Source of the DNA: an uncultured Alistipes sp.
GTDB taxonomy: Bacteria; Bacteroidota; Bacteroidia; Bacteroidales; Rikenellaceae
DNA: 64,000 bases
Direction of reading: 5' to 3'
Assembly (NCBI GenBank): GCA_900544265.1
Contig: UQUQ01000005.1
Location: 1-64,000, forward strand
Shown here piece by piece: positions 51,638 through 60,569 of this stretch. Both the position numbers and the translations under genes were made by a program. The notes beneath the pieces are model-generated. The model made no database searches and was not told the origin of the DNA. It was given only the letters and a program-made list of their open reading frames with translations. Numbering within the stretch: position 1 is the stretch's first letter; each line of letters opens with the position of its first letter.

Positions 51638-52231
51638 TTACCTTACGTGCTTCTCCGGGGTGCAGCTTCGGCGGACGCTCTCGCTTACCGGATGCCCGAG
51701 CAGCCGCTCGGCCTCGGCTATCCGGCCTTCGGCAATCAGCCGGCGGATGACCGTCGAGCTGACATGCTCGCCGCCGACCTCGCACTCGTCGACCCGGACG
51801 ACGCGCAGGCCAAGTCCGGCTATGGCGTCGCTGCCGATGCGGTCGTGCCCGAAGCGGTGGTCGTAGCCCACGACCAGCGTCCGGGCGCCGAGGCGGCGCA
51901 GCAGGTATTCGCGGACGAACTCCTCGCCCGACAGGGCGCTGAACGTCCGGTCGAAGGGGATGACGATCACGTTGTCGACGCCCAGCGTCTCCAGCAGCCG
52001 GACCTTCTCGTCGAGCGTCGTCAGGAGCAGCAACCCTTCGGCGCGCCCCAGCGTGATGCGCGGATGGGGCTCGAAGGTCAGCACGATGCTCTCGCCTCCG
52101 GAGCTCCGGGCCTCTGCCACGAGCCGGTCGATCAGGGCCCGATGGCCGAGATGCACGCCGTCGTAGGAGCCGACGGTAACCACCGGACGGGTGAATTGCG
52201 GCAGGGAGTCGAATCCGTGGAAAACCCTCAT
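51638..52231 (-). CDS. Single-domain FAD synthetase (RibF N-terminal domain only)
   Basis: 197 residues covering the FMN adenylyltransferase domain of bifunctional RibF: GSYDGVHLGHRALI (the HxGH nucleotide motif), VLTFEPHPRITL, VIPFDRTFSALSGEEFV, VVGYDHRFGHDRIG and SSTVIRRLIAEGRIAEAERLLGHP. Normal RibF (about 310 residues) continues with a riboflavin-kinase domain; here the protein ends 15 residues after the GHP motif and the following 90 bases have no flavokinase coding capacity. It should convert FMN to FAD but not riboflavin to FMN, unless the kinase is encoded elsewhere. It follows rex after 25 bases. Confidence 0.88.
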   Translation of the reverse strand: MRVFHGFDSLPQFTRPVVTVGSYDGVHLGHRALIDRLVAEARSSGGESIVLTFEPHPRITLGRAEGLLLLTTLDEKVRLLETLGVDNVIVIPFDRTFSALSGEEFVREYLLRRLGARTLVVGYDHRFGHDRIGSDAIAGLGLRVVRVDECEVGGEHVSSTVIRRLIAEGRIAEAERLLGHPVSESVRRSCTPEKHVR

Positions 52232-52256
52232 TCCAAATTTATTGCGTTATGTCGCC

Positions 52257-52910
52257 TCATGAGTTGCTGGAGTTCTCCTCGTTCTCCTTGACAAAGTAGG
52301 CGACCTTTTCGAGCAGTGTCGTGATGTCGTAGTTCTCGACGACGATGCCCTGCGGGAAGTTGAGCGGCGTGGAGGTGAAGTTCAGCACCCCCTTGATGCC
52401 GGCATTGATGATCGGCAGGACGAGCTGCGGCGCCACCTTCGTCGGCGACGAGACGACAACGATGCTGATGTCCTTGTCCTCGACAACCTCCTCGAAGGTA
52501 TCCATGTGGTAGCATGGGATGCCGTCGATGATCTTGCCGACCTTCTCGGGGTCGACGTCGAACGAGGCCGTGATCTTCAGCTTCAGCCCCTTGCCGTTGA
52601 AATATTTGGTGATTGCCTGTCCGAGGTGTCCCATACCCAGGACGGCGATGTTCATCGGCGTGGGGCTGTCGAGAATCTTGCTGATGTACTCGATGAGCAC
52701 CTGCACGTCGTAACCCTTCTTCGTGTCGCTCGAAAAGCCGATGAGCATCAGGTCGCGCCGCACCTGCACGGCCGTGATGCCGTGAATGCCGGCCAGCACG
52801 TGCGAGAAGATGTGCGTGATGCCCTGCTTGTGGCTGGCGAGCAGCGTGCGGCGGTACTCGCTCAACCGTTCGATGGTCTTTTCGGGGATTCCGTTGGTTA
52901 AAGCTCCCAT
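52257..52910 (-). CDS. rex: Redox-sensing transcriptional repressor Rex
   Basis: 217 residues. The N-terminal winged helix (IPEKTIERLSEYRRTL, GITAVQVRRDLMLIG) precedes a Rossmann domain with the NAD-binding loop VLGMGHLGQAITKYF and the IVVVSSPTKVAPQLV segment. Rex senses the NADH/NAD+ ratio and represses fermentation and respiration genes when NADH is low. The start at 52910 is chosen because the frame upstream overlaps the end of the preceding gene; 11 bases separate them. An uncommon operon position, after a LysM-containing envelope protein. Confidence 0.95.
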   Translation of the reverse strand: MGALTNGIPEKTIERLSEYRRTLLASHKQGITHIFSHVLAGIHGITAVQVRRDLMLIGFSSDTKKGYDVQVLIEYISKILDSPTPMNIAVLGMGHLGQAITKYFNGKGLKLKITASFDVDPEKVGKIIDGIPCYHMDTFEEVVEDKDISIVVVSSPTKVAPQLVLPIINAGIKGVLNFTSTPLNFPQGIVVENYDITTLLEKVAYFVKENEENSSNS

Positions 52911-52921
52911 AAGCCGATATC

Positions 52922-54751
52922 TTATTCGATCGTTATCGTAAAGTCCTTGTTGTAGTTCACGCGCATCCACTCCTGGTTGACATGGTTGTGGCTGCCCTCG
53001 CCCTGCCGGAAACGGTAGGTGCTCTGCAGCGGCGTGTAGCGCCGGTCCTCCATGTCGTACTCGATGTCATTGTACATCGCCGGGCAGAAGATCACGGCGG
53101 CGTCGTAACCCCGGTAGGAGTAGAGCGTCGGCAGCGCCCCGAAGGCCCGGATGTAGTCGCGGTCGAACTGCGCGACGACCTCGGCGTCGCGCTTGGCATG
53201 GTAGGTCGAGATGAAGACCAGCCGGTCCTTGAAGAACATCGCCCGGTCGAGGTTGTTGAAGCGGTTCCAGCGGGCGTTGCCCAGCACGACGAAGCGGGGC
53301 GGCGTGCGGCCGCGGCTCGTGAGGTTCGTGTCGGCCGAGGCAAGGGCCGCAAGGATGCGGTCGACCTCGACCTCGTTGTCGGACAGGATGATGAAGAGGT
53401 TGTCGTCGTCGTTTTCGAGCAGCGGCGTCAGGTCGCTCGGGCTGTTTTCGCGGGCGTTCGACGGGTGCTCGTACTGATAGGTGTGGCGCGTCCGGGGCGT
53501 GTCGCCCAGCTGCGTCAGGATTTCGCGCTCGAACTCCCGGTCGGTGCTGCCCGTATAGATCAGCGTCACGCGCCGCCCGCCGTGCAGCAGGTCGGCCACC
53601 TTGTCGTACTTGTGCGCCGGATCGGGAGCCAGCTGGAAGAGTACGTCGCTGTTCATGCGCGTGATGTGGGCCAGCGGCGAGACAACGGGAACGTGCCGCT
53701 GCTCGGCAAAGCGGATCACGGGATAGAGCCCCTCTTCGTAGACCGGGCCGACGATCAGGTCGGTCGCGGCGAACTCCTCCGATCCGACGATCGTGCGGAT
53801 GCGCGCCGTATCGCGCGCCGTATTGTAAAGATGCAGGTTGACCGAATAGCCGCGGGCCTTCACGCTGTCGAGTCCCAGCAGGAATCCCTGATAGAACTCC
53901 AGGTAGTTGGCGTTGGGCTGGCCGTTGACGGCCAGCGGCAGCAGCAGCGCGACGTCGAGCGGCTGGTCGGAACGCAGCGCCCGGAAGTTGATCTCCTCGA
54001 CCCGCTCGTCGATGAACCGTCCGGCGTCCGCCGGCAACGACAGCGTATCGGCCAGGTCGGCGGCAGGCTCGGGCGACGCCTCGCCCGGCACCTTGATCAT
54101 GGCTCCGGCCTTCAGATCGGCAGCTTTCAGCCCGCCGTTGAGCCGTCCCAGCTCCTCCTCGGTGATGCCGAAGCGGCGCGAAAGCGAATAGAAGGTCTCG
54201 CCCGGGTGGACGATATGGTACGACGTGCCCGCCTCGGCCACGCTGTTGAGCGAATTGCGGTAGGCCTCCCACTGCTGCTGTGTGCCGGCCTCGTCCTCCG
54301 ATCCGATCTGCTTCCTGCGGATCAGGATGCGCTCGCCCAACCGCAGGTGGATCGGGTCGAGTGTCGGATTGTCCTCGATGATCGTCTGGATCGGGATTTC
54401 GTACCGCCGCGAAATGGCGTAGAGCGTCTCGCCCTTCTCTACCGTATGGAAGTCGAAGGTCCGGCGCAGCTTGCGGTCGGGCAGCTGTTCGGAGACGCGC
54501 GCCACGAAGGGAATCTTGAGGACGGCCGAGGCCTTCAGTCCGTCGGCCGCCGAGGGGTTGTTCTCCAGGATGACCTTTTCGCTCACGTTGTAGCTCTTCG
54601 ACAGCGCATAGAGCGTCTCACCCGGCTGCACGGTGTGGACATAGTATTTCGCCCCGTTGATGTAGACGATCGTCGGGGACTTCTCCGCCGCCGGGGCGCA
54701 GAGGCACCAGAGGGCGAACAGGGCGGTCAGGCAGAGTCGCTTCATCGTCAT
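52922..54751 (-). CDS. LysM protein with a type-1 periplasmic-binding-like domain
   Basis: 609 residues. A signal peptide (MKRLCLTALFALWCLCAPAAE) is followed by three LysM repeats beginning YYVHTVQPGETLYALSKSYNV, DFHTVEKGETLYAISRRYEI and SYHIVHPGETFYSLSRRFGI, which bind peptidoglycan. After a linker the C-terminal 340 residues resemble the LivJ/LpoA-like Peripla_BP_6 fold (DVALLLPLAVNGQPNANYLEFYQGFLLGLDSV, LIVGPVYEEGLYPVIRFAEQRHVPVVSPLAH). It may act like LpoA, as a wall-associated regulator, and not as a transporter component. The start overlaps the exonuclease stop (ATGA). Confidence 0.85.
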   Translation of the reverse strand: MTMKRLCLTALFALWCLCAPAAEKSPTIVYINGAKYYVHTVQPGETLYALSKSYNVSEKVILENNPSAADGLKASAVLKIPFVARVSEQLPDRKLRRTFDFHTVEKGETLYAISRRYEIPIQTIIEDNPTLDPIHLRLGERILIRRKQIGSEDEAGTQQQWEAYRNSLNSVAEAGTSYHIVHPGETFYSLSRRFGITEEELGRLNGGLKAADLKAGAMIKVPGEASPEPAADLADTLSLPADAGRFIDERVEEINFRALRSDQPLDVALLLPLAVNGQPNANYLEFYQGFLLGLDSVKARGYSVNLHLYNTARDTARIRTIVGSEEFAATDLIVGPVYEEGLYPVIRFAEQRHVPVVSPLAHITRMNSDVLFQLAPDPAHKYDKVADLLHGGRRVTLIYTGSTDREFEREILTQLGDTPRTRHTYQYEHPSNARENSPSDLTPLLENDDDNLFIILSDNEVEVDRILAALASADTNLTSRGRTPPRFVVLGNARWNRFNNLDRAMFFKDRLVFISTYHAKRDAEVVAQFDRDYIRAFGALPTLYSYRGYDAAVIFCPAMYNDIEYDMEDRRYTPLQSTYRFRQGEGSHNHVNQEWMRVNYNKDFTITIE

Positions 54752-55518
54752 TTCGTCGTTTTGTCGCGCATGCGGATCTCCGTAATCACCTTCTTCGTGT
54801 AGAGCGGGAAGTCACCGTTCATCATCCAGGCGTAGTAGCTCGGTTCGATGCGGAAAATCTCCGCCACCGAACGTCCCTTGTACTTGCCGAACCCGAAGAC
54901 CTCCTCGCCCCGCTCGTTGTAGAGGATGCGCCCGGCATAGTCGGCGCACTCGCCGCGCGCGGAGTATTCGGCCAGTGCGTCGACGTCGTTCCGCAGGTCG
55001 GGATAGCGGTCCAGCTGCGCCTGCAGCACCTCGTAGGTGGCCAGCGTGTCGGCCTCGGCCGAGTGGGCGTCGTCGAGCTCCTTGTCGCAGTAGAACTTGT
55101 AGGCCGCCACGAGCGTGCGCTGCTCCTTCTTGTGAAAGATGTTCTGCACGTCGATGAACTTGCGGCGCTTGAAGTCCACGTCCACCCCGGCACGCAGGAA
55201 CTCCTCGACGAGCACCGGCAGGTCGAAGCGGTTGGAATTGAAACCGCCGAAGTCGCAGCCGCGGATGAACTGTTCGAGCGACTTGGCGACCTGCGCGAAG
55301 GTCGGGCAATCCTTCACATCCTCGTCGGTGATGCCGTGAACGGCCGTCGCCTCGGCGGGAATGTGCATCCCGGGGTTGAGCCGCCGCGTCTTGCGGATCT
55401 CCTCGCCGTCGGGCATCACCTTGACCATCGAAATCTCGACGATGCGGTCGCGTGCCGTATCCACGCCGGTCGTCTCGAGGTCGAAGAAGATGATCGGGCG
55501 CTTGAGGTTCAACTTCAT
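54748..55518 (-). CDS. DnaQ-like DEDDh 3'-5' exonuclease
   Basis: 256 residues. Exo motifs are complete: FFDLETTG (D13, E15), HGITDEDV, NSNRFDLPVL (D99) and DDAHSAEADT (H152, D157). A C-terminal segment FGFGKYKGRSVAEIFRIEPSYYAWMM resembles the ExoX/DUF3820-type tail. It could serve as proofreading subunit for DnaE or as a general DNA-repair exonuclease. It lies 11 bases after dnaN, which favours a replication role, although it is not a simple copy of E. coli epsilon. Confidence 0.9.
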   Translation of the reverse strand: MKLNLKRPIIFFDLETTGVDTARDRIVEISMVKVMPDGEEIRKTRRLNPGMHIPAEATAVHGITDEDVKDCPTFAQVAKSLEQFIRGCDFGGFNSNRFDLPVLVEEFLRAGVDVDFKRRKFIDVQNIFHKKEQRTLVAAYKFYCDKELDDAHSAEADTLATYEVLQAQLDRYPDLRNDVDALAEYSARGECADYAGRILYNERGEEVFGFGKYKGRSVAEIFRIEPSYYAWMMNGDFPLYTKKVITEIRMRDKTTK

Positions 55519-55529
55519 TTCGGGTGTCG

Positions 55530-56654
55530 TTAGGCGTTTATCATCATCGGCATGAGCAGCATGAGCGTCGAGCTGGTCTGCTTGTCGTCATAGACCGGCT
55601 TGAAGACGCCGGCGCGCGTCGAGTCGGCCAGTTCGATCACCACCGTCGGGGTCTCCATGTTCGAGAGGATCTCGACCAGGAACGTCGACTTGAAGCCGAT
55701 CGAAAGGGGCTGTCCGTCGTAACTGCACGAGATCGTCTCGTTGGCCGACACCGAGAAGTCGATGTCCTGGGCCGTGAGCGTGATGCGGTTGTCGGCGATG
55801 TCCATGCGGATGAGGTTCGTCGTGGGGTTCGAGCAGACGGCCACACGCTTGATGCCGTTGACCAGCTCGATGCGGTCGACGAGCACCTTGTTGGGGTTGT
55901 TGGCCGGGATGACGGCGTTGTAGTTCGGGTAGTTGCCCTCGATCAGACGGCAGACGAGCGTGTGGCTCTTCAGGCGGAACATGGCGTTCTTCGAGTCGAA
56001 GCTCACGTCGATGGCGTCCTCCTCCTTGAGCAGCACCGACTTGAGCAGGTTGGCGGGCTTCTTCGGCAGGATGAACGAGGCGCTCACCTCGTTCTCGCAC
56101 TCCGACTCGTACTTGACCAGCTTGTGGGCGTCCGTGCCGACGAAGGTGAGCGAGGAGGGCTGCAGGTTGATGTAGATGCCGTTCATCACGGGACGCAGCT
56201 CGTCGTCGGCCGTGGCGAAGATCGTCTTGTTGATGCCGTTGACGAGCGTGTCGACATCCAGACGCAGCTCCTTGCGCTCGGCGTTGAGCTGCGGGACGGC
56301 CGGATAGCTCACGGCACTGGCGCCCGGAATCGAGAGCGAGCCGCTCTTCCAGCTGATCTTGATCTCCCAGCTGGCGCCGTTGACGTCGATTGTCAGCGGC
56401 AGCTCGGGAAACTCCTTCAGCGAGTCGAGCATCAGCTTGGCCGGGGCCGCGATCGTGCCCTCGCTCTCGACGCTGTCGACGGTGATCGACCCCACGAGCG
56501 TGGTTTCGAGGTCCGAGGTGGTGACCTTCAGCTCGTCGCCGTTGAGCTCCATGAGGAAGTAGTCGAGAATGGGCAGCGTGTTCTTATTGCTGATTACCTT
56601 GCCGGTCGTTGCCAGGAGCGACAACAGGGCCGAACTGGATACGGTGAATTTCAT
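55530..56654 (-). CDS. dnaN: DNA polymerase III beta sliding clamp
   Basis: 374 residues with the three-domain clamp fold: MKFTVSSSALLSLLATTGKVI at the start, SIPGASAVSYPAVP in the first linker, NGIYINLQPSSLTFVGTDAHKL in domain two, and the C-terminal segment ending LMPMMINA in place of the E. coli MPMRL end, forming the peptide-binding cleft. The clamp encircles DNA and tethers polymerases. It is not next to dnaA or recF here, unlike in many bacteria; it is followed by the exonuclease gene. Confidence 0.96.
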   Translation of the reverse strand: MKFTVSSSALLSLLATTGKVISNKNTLPILDYFLMELNGDELKVTTSDLETTLVGSITVDSVESEGTIAAPAKLMLDSLKEFPELPLTIDVNGASWEIKISWKSGSLSIPGASAVSYPAVPQLNAERKELRLDVDTLVNGINKTIFATADDELRPVMNGIYINLQPSSLTFVGTDAHKLVKYESECENEVSASFILPKKPANLLKSVLLKEEDAIDVSFDSKNAMFRLKSHTLVCRLIEGNYPNYNAVIPANNPNKVLVDRIELVNGIKRVAVCSNPTTNLIRMDIADNRITLTAQDIDFSVSANETISCSYDGQPLSIGFKSTFLVEILSNMETPTVVIELADSTRAGVFKPVYDDKQTSSTLMLLMPMMINA

Positions 56655-56711
56655 GGTGTGTATCGGTTTGTTTGATCGTTGTTGAATTTTCGGTTGCGGT
56701 TGCGTGCGGGG

Positions 56712-57590
56712 TTATTCGAGCACGGCGAGCTTGTCGAGCGCCGTGGAGATCATCCGCCGCACGAAGGGTTTGTAGTCGGTGCAGGCATCCAGGGCGATGC
56801 GCTGCGCGATGATCGTGCAGATCGTGGCGGCGCGGTGTCCCATCAGGGCGGCCAGGCCGGCCAGCGCCGAACCCTCCATCTCGAAGTTGGTGATGCGGCG
56901 TCCGTGGTAGTCGAACGACTCGATCTTCTCGTTCAGGTGCACATCCTGCGGTTCGAGACGCACCCAGCGGCCCTGCGGGGCGTAGAAGCCCGGCGCGGCG
57001 ACGGTGATACCCTCGCGCGTGACGTCGCGGAAGTGCTCGAAGAGCGTGCGGTCGGCGTCGATGAAGTAGGGTTTCGGCAGCAGCTCGTTCCAGCCCGTGT
57101 GGGCCATGAAGGCCTTTTCGATCTCGAGGTCGCAGACATCGTTGCGCCCCTTGTAGTAGTTGAGCAGGCCGTCGAAGCCCACCGACGTGCGCGAGAAGAC
57201 CATCTCGCCCACGCGTATGTCGGGCTGGATGGCACCCGAGGTGCCGAGCCGCACGAGCGTCAGCTGCCGCTTGACGGCCTTCTCCTGCCGCGTGGCGAAG
57301 TCCACGTTGGCCAGTGCGTCGAGCTCCGTGACGCTGATGTCGATGTTGCCGATGCCGATGCCCGTCGAGAGGACCGTCATGCGTTTTCCCTTATAGGTAC
57401 CCGTCACGGTATTGAATTCGCGGTTCGAGACGTGGCACTCCTGCGAGTCGAAATGCTCGGCCACGAGGGCCACACGTCCGGGGTCGCCGACCAGGATCAC
57501 CGTGTCGGCAAGCTGCTCGGGAAGCAGGTGCAGGTGGAAGATCGAACCGTCGTCGTTGATAATCAATTCGGAAGCGGGAATAGTTCTCAT
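56712..57590 (-). CDS. Nucleoside phosphorylase (uridine phosphorylase-like)
   Basis: 292 residues of the PNP/UDP fold. VILVGDPGRVALVAEHF is the phosphate-binding motif; VLSTGIGIGNIDISVTEL, RLGTSGAIQPDIRVGEMVFS and the ITNFEMEGSALAGLAALMG ribose-binding glutamate region follow. It splits uridine or a related nucleoside with phosphate in pyrimidine salvage. It is slightly longer than E. coli Udp (253). It heads a minus-strand chain and is separated from dnaN by 57 bases. Confidence 0.88.
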   Translation of the reverse strand: MRTIPASELIINDDGSIFHLHLLPEQLADTVILVGDPGRVALVAEHFDSQECHVSNREFNTVTGTYKGKRMTVLSTGIGIGNIDISVTELDALANVDFATRQEKAVKRQLTLVRLGTSGAIQPDIRVGEMVFSRTSVGFDGLLNYYKGRNDVCDLEIEKAFMAHTGWNELLPKPYFIDADRTLFEHFRDVTREGITVAAPGFYAPQGRWVRLEPQDVHLNEKIESFDYHGRRITNFEMEGSALAGLAALMGHRAATICTIIAQRIALDACTDYKPFVRRMISTALDKLAVLE

Positions 57591-57630
57591 AAATCTCTCG
57601 TTTTAATTTCCATAATTGGCATAAAAGTAA

Positions 57631-57638
57631 TATATTTA
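57631..57638 (+). promoter_or_regulatory. Probable -7 box of the glmM promoter
   Basis: TATATTTA, one mismatch to TAnnTTTG, in an AT-rich intergenic region 68 bases before the glmM start. The divergent phosphorylase promoter is not clear. Confidence 0.5.
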
Positions 57639-57705
57639 CCTCGAATATCAAAACTTCGGAGCGAAATTTTCTTTTAATATAAGTATCGATCAAACCCAAC
57701 AAACC

Positions 57706-59097
57706 ATGACTCTCATCAAATCCATTTCGGGCATCCGCGGAACCATCGGAGGCCCCGTCGGCGAGAACCTGACACCGATCGACGTCGTGAAGTTCACGAC
57801 GGCCTACGTGCGCCTGATCGCCGAGCGCAATCCCGGCAAGAAACTTACGATCGTCATCGGTCGCGACGCCCGCATTTCGGGCGAGATGGTCTCCAACCTG
57901 GTGGAGGGCACCCTGCTGGCCTGCGGTGCCGACGTCATCAACGTGGGTCTCTGCACGACGCCCGGCACCGAGATGGCCGTCATCACGAAGGAGGCCGACG
58001 GCGGCATCATCATCACCGCCTCGCACAACCCCCGCCAGTGGAACGCCCTGAAGCTGCTCAACGCCAGCGGCGAATTCCTCTCCGACGCCGAAGGCAAGCG
58101 CGTGCTGGCCATGGCCGAGCAGAACGACTACGACTACCCCGCCATCGACGGCATCGGCCACGTGCTCTCGCGCGAGGATTTCAACGACGAGCACATCCGC
58201 CTCGTGCTGGGGCTGCGGCTCGTCGATGTCGAGGCTGTGCGCAGACGCCACTTCAAGGTCGTCGTCGACGCCGTGAACTCCGTGGGCGGCATCGTCATGC
58301 CGAAACTGCTGCGCGCACTGGGCTGCGAGGTCGTCGAACTCAACTGCGAACCCACGGGCGAGTTCGCCCACAACCCCGAGCCGCTGCCCGAGCACCTGAC
58401 GGAGATTTCGCAGGTCATCGTGCGCGAGAAGGCCGATCTGGGCGTGGTCGTCGATCCCGACGTCGACCGTCTGGCCTTCGTCTCGGAGGACGGCTCGATG
58501 TTCGTCGAGGAGTATACGCTCGTAGCCGTGGCCGACTACATCCTCTCGACGCAGTGCGGCAATACGGTCTCGAACCTCTCCTCGTCGCGTGCGCTGCGCG
58601 ACGTAACGGAGCGCCACGGCGGCAAGTACTACGCTTCGGCCGTCGGTGAGGTGAACGTCACGACGAAGATGAAGGAGGTCGGCGCCATCATCGGCGGCGA
58701 GGGCAACGGCGGCGTGATCTACCCCGAGCTGCACTACGGCCGTGACGCACTGGTCGGTACGGCGCTCTTCCTGACCTATCTGGCCAAGCGGGGTCTGACG
58801 ATGACGCAGCTGCGCGCCACCTACCCCGCCTACTTCGCCTCGAAGAACAAGATCCAGCTCACGCCGGCGATCGACGTAGATAAAGTGCTGCGTGAGATCA
58901 AGGAGCGTTACCGCAATGAGCAGGTGAACGATACGGACGGCGTGAAGATCGACTTCCCGGAGAACTGGGTGCACCTGCGCAAGTCGAACACCGAGCCGAT
59001 CATCCGCGTCTACACCGAGGCCAAGTCGATGGCCGAAGCCGAAGCGCTGGCACAGCGTTTCATTGCGGAGATCAAGCAGATCTGCCATATCGAGTAA
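57706..59097 (+). CDS. glmM: Phosphoglucosamine mutase (GlmM-type phosphohexomutase)
   Basis: 463 residues. The phosphoserine is S106 in ITASHNP, the magnesium loop is VVDPDVDRLA, the sugar-binding loop GGEGNGGV, and the phosphate-binding loop RKSNTEPIIRVYTEA. It interconverts glucosamine-6-phosphate and glucosamine-1-phosphate for UDP-GlcNAc and peptidoglycan synthesis. The presence of glmS four genes on supports this over phosphoglucomutase. The following M20 peptidase gene is 89 bases downstream. Confidence 0.9.
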   Translation: MTLIKSISGIRGTIGGPVGENLTPIDVVKFTTAYVRLIAERNPGKKLTIVIGRDARISGEMVSNLVEGTLLACGADVINVGLCTTPGTEMAVITKEADGGIIITASHNPRQWNALKLLNASGEFLSDAEGKRVLAMAEQNDYDYPAIDGIGHVLSREDFNDEHIRLVLGLRLVDVEAVRRRHFKVVVDAVNSVGGIVMPKLLRALGCEVVELNCEPTGEFAHNPEPLPEHLTEISQVIVREKADLGVVVDPDVDRLAFVSEDGSMFVEEYTLVAVADYILSTQCGNTVSNLSSSRALRDVTERHGGKYYASAVGEVNVTTKMKEVGAIIGGEGNGGVIYPELHYGRDALVGTALFLTYLAKRGLTMTQLRATYPAYFASKNKIQLTPAIDVDKVLREIKERYRNEQVNDTDGVKIDFPENWVHLRKSNTEPIIRVYTEAKSMAEAEALAQRFIAEIKQICHIE

Positions 59098-59186
59098 AGC
59101 AATACGTGAACCTGCGGCGGCGGTCTGAACGGTGCGGAACACCGACTGTCCCGGAGCGCGCCGCCGCCCAACACAGAGAGAGAAAA

Positions 59187-60554
59187 ATGGATCAGGTAAA
59201 ACAGTATATCGAAGCCAACAGGGAGCGCTTCGTCAACGAGTTGTTCGATCTGCTGCGCATCCCGTCGATCAGCGCCCAGAGCGAGCACAAGCCCGACATG
59301 CAGCGCTGCGCCGAGCATCTGGCCGCGGCGCTCGTCAAGGCCGGGGCCGACCGGGCCGAGGTGATGCCCACGGAGGGCAATCCGGTGGTCTATGCCGAGA
59401 AGATCGTCTCGCCGAAGGCGAAGACCGTGCTCGTCTACGGACACTACGACGTCATGCCCGTGGACCCGCGCGACGAGTGGCGCACGGATCCCTTCGAGCC
59501 GGTCGTAATCGACGGCCGCATCTGGGGACGCGGCGCCGACGACGACAAGGGCCAGCTCTGGATGCACGCCAAGGCCTTCGAGGCGATGTGTGCGACGGGC
59601 ACGCTGCCCTGCAACGTGAAATTCATGCTCGAGGGCGAGGAGGAGATCGGCTCGCAGAGCCTCTACGACTTCTGCCGCCGCAACAAACGGCTGCTCAAGG
59701 CCGACATCATCCTCGTTTCGGATACCTCGATGATCTCGATGCAGACCCCCTCGATCACCTGCGGGCTGCGCGGCCTGGCCTACATGGAGGTCGAGGTGAC
59801 GGGGCCCGACAAGGACCTCCACTCGGGGTTGTTCGGCGGTGCGGTGGCCAATCCGGCCAACGTGCTGGCGCGTCTGGTGGCAAGTCTGATCGACGAGAAC
59901 GGACACGTCACCATCCCGGGCTTCTACGACGACGTGCGCGAGCTGACCGCGGCCGAACGCCGGGCCTTCAACCGCGCGCCGTTCAGCCTGGCGGCCTACA
60001 AGCGTTCGCTCGCGATCGGCGACGTCGAGGGCGAGGCGGGCTACACGACCATCGAGCGCACGGGCATCCGTCCCTCGCTCGACGTCAACGGCATCTGGGG
60101 CGGCTACATCGGCGAGGGGACCAAGACGGTGATTCCGTCGAAGGCCTCGGCGAAGATTTCGATGCGCCTGGTGCCCAATCAGGACTACCGCAAGATATCC
60201 AAACTTTTCGAGCGCCACTTCCGCGCCATCGCGCCGCGCAGCGTGAAGGTGAAGGTCCGTGCCCTGCACGGCGGCATGCCCTACGTCGCCCCGACCGACA
60301 TGCCCGCCTACAAGGCGGCGGAGAAGGCCGTGGCCAGGACCTTCGGCAAGAAGCCCCTGCCCTTCTATTCGGGCGGGTCGATTCCGATCATCAGCGGTTT
60401 CGAGTCGATCCTCGGCATCAAGTCACTGCTGATCGGCTTCGGACTGGCCGAGGATGCGATCCACTCGCCGAACGAGAGCTTCGGGCTCGAGCAGTTCTAT
60501 CGCGGCGTGGAAACCATTCCGTGGTTCTACAAGTATTTCGCCGAGAGCAAATAA
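59187..60554 (+). CDS. M20-family dipeptidase/peptidase
   Basis: 455 residues of a zinc aminoacylase/dipeptidase fold. The metal motifs are VYGHYDVMPVDPRDEW, WGRGADDDKGQ, and LEGEEEIGS with the general-base glutamate; a lid domain is inserted between. The C-terminal histidine ligand region is SGGSIPIISGFESILG...IHSPNESFGL. It belongs with carnosinase-like or Xaa-His dipeptidases (PepV/CNDP type) and is cytoplasmic. The start (MDQVKQYIEANRERFVNELF) follows AGAGAGAGAAAA. Likely co-transcribed with the next gene after 15 bases. Confidence 0.92.
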   Translation: MDQVKQYIEANRERFVNELFDLLRIPSISAQSEHKPDMQRCAEHLAAALVKAGADRAEVMPTEGNPVVYAEKIVSPKAKTVLVYGHYDVMPVDPRDEWRTDPFEPVVIDGRIWGRGADDDKGQLWMHAKAFEAMCATGTLPCNVKFMLEGEEEIGSQSLYDFCRRNKRLLKADIILVSDTSMISMQTPSITCGLRGLAYMEVEVTGPDKDLHSGLFGGAVANPANVLARLVASLIDENGHVTIPGFYDDVRELTAAERRAFNRAPFSLAAYKRSLAIGDVEGEAGYTTIERTGIRPSLDVNGIWGGYIGEGTKTVIPSKASAKISMRLVPNQDYRKISKLFERHFRAIAPRSVKVKVRALHGGMPYVAPTDMPAYKAAEKAVARTFGKKPLPFYSGGSIPIISGFESILGIKSLLIGFGLAEDAIHSPNESFGLEQFYRGVETIPWFYKYFAESK

Positions 60555-60569
60555 CCGGAGGAGCGCAGA

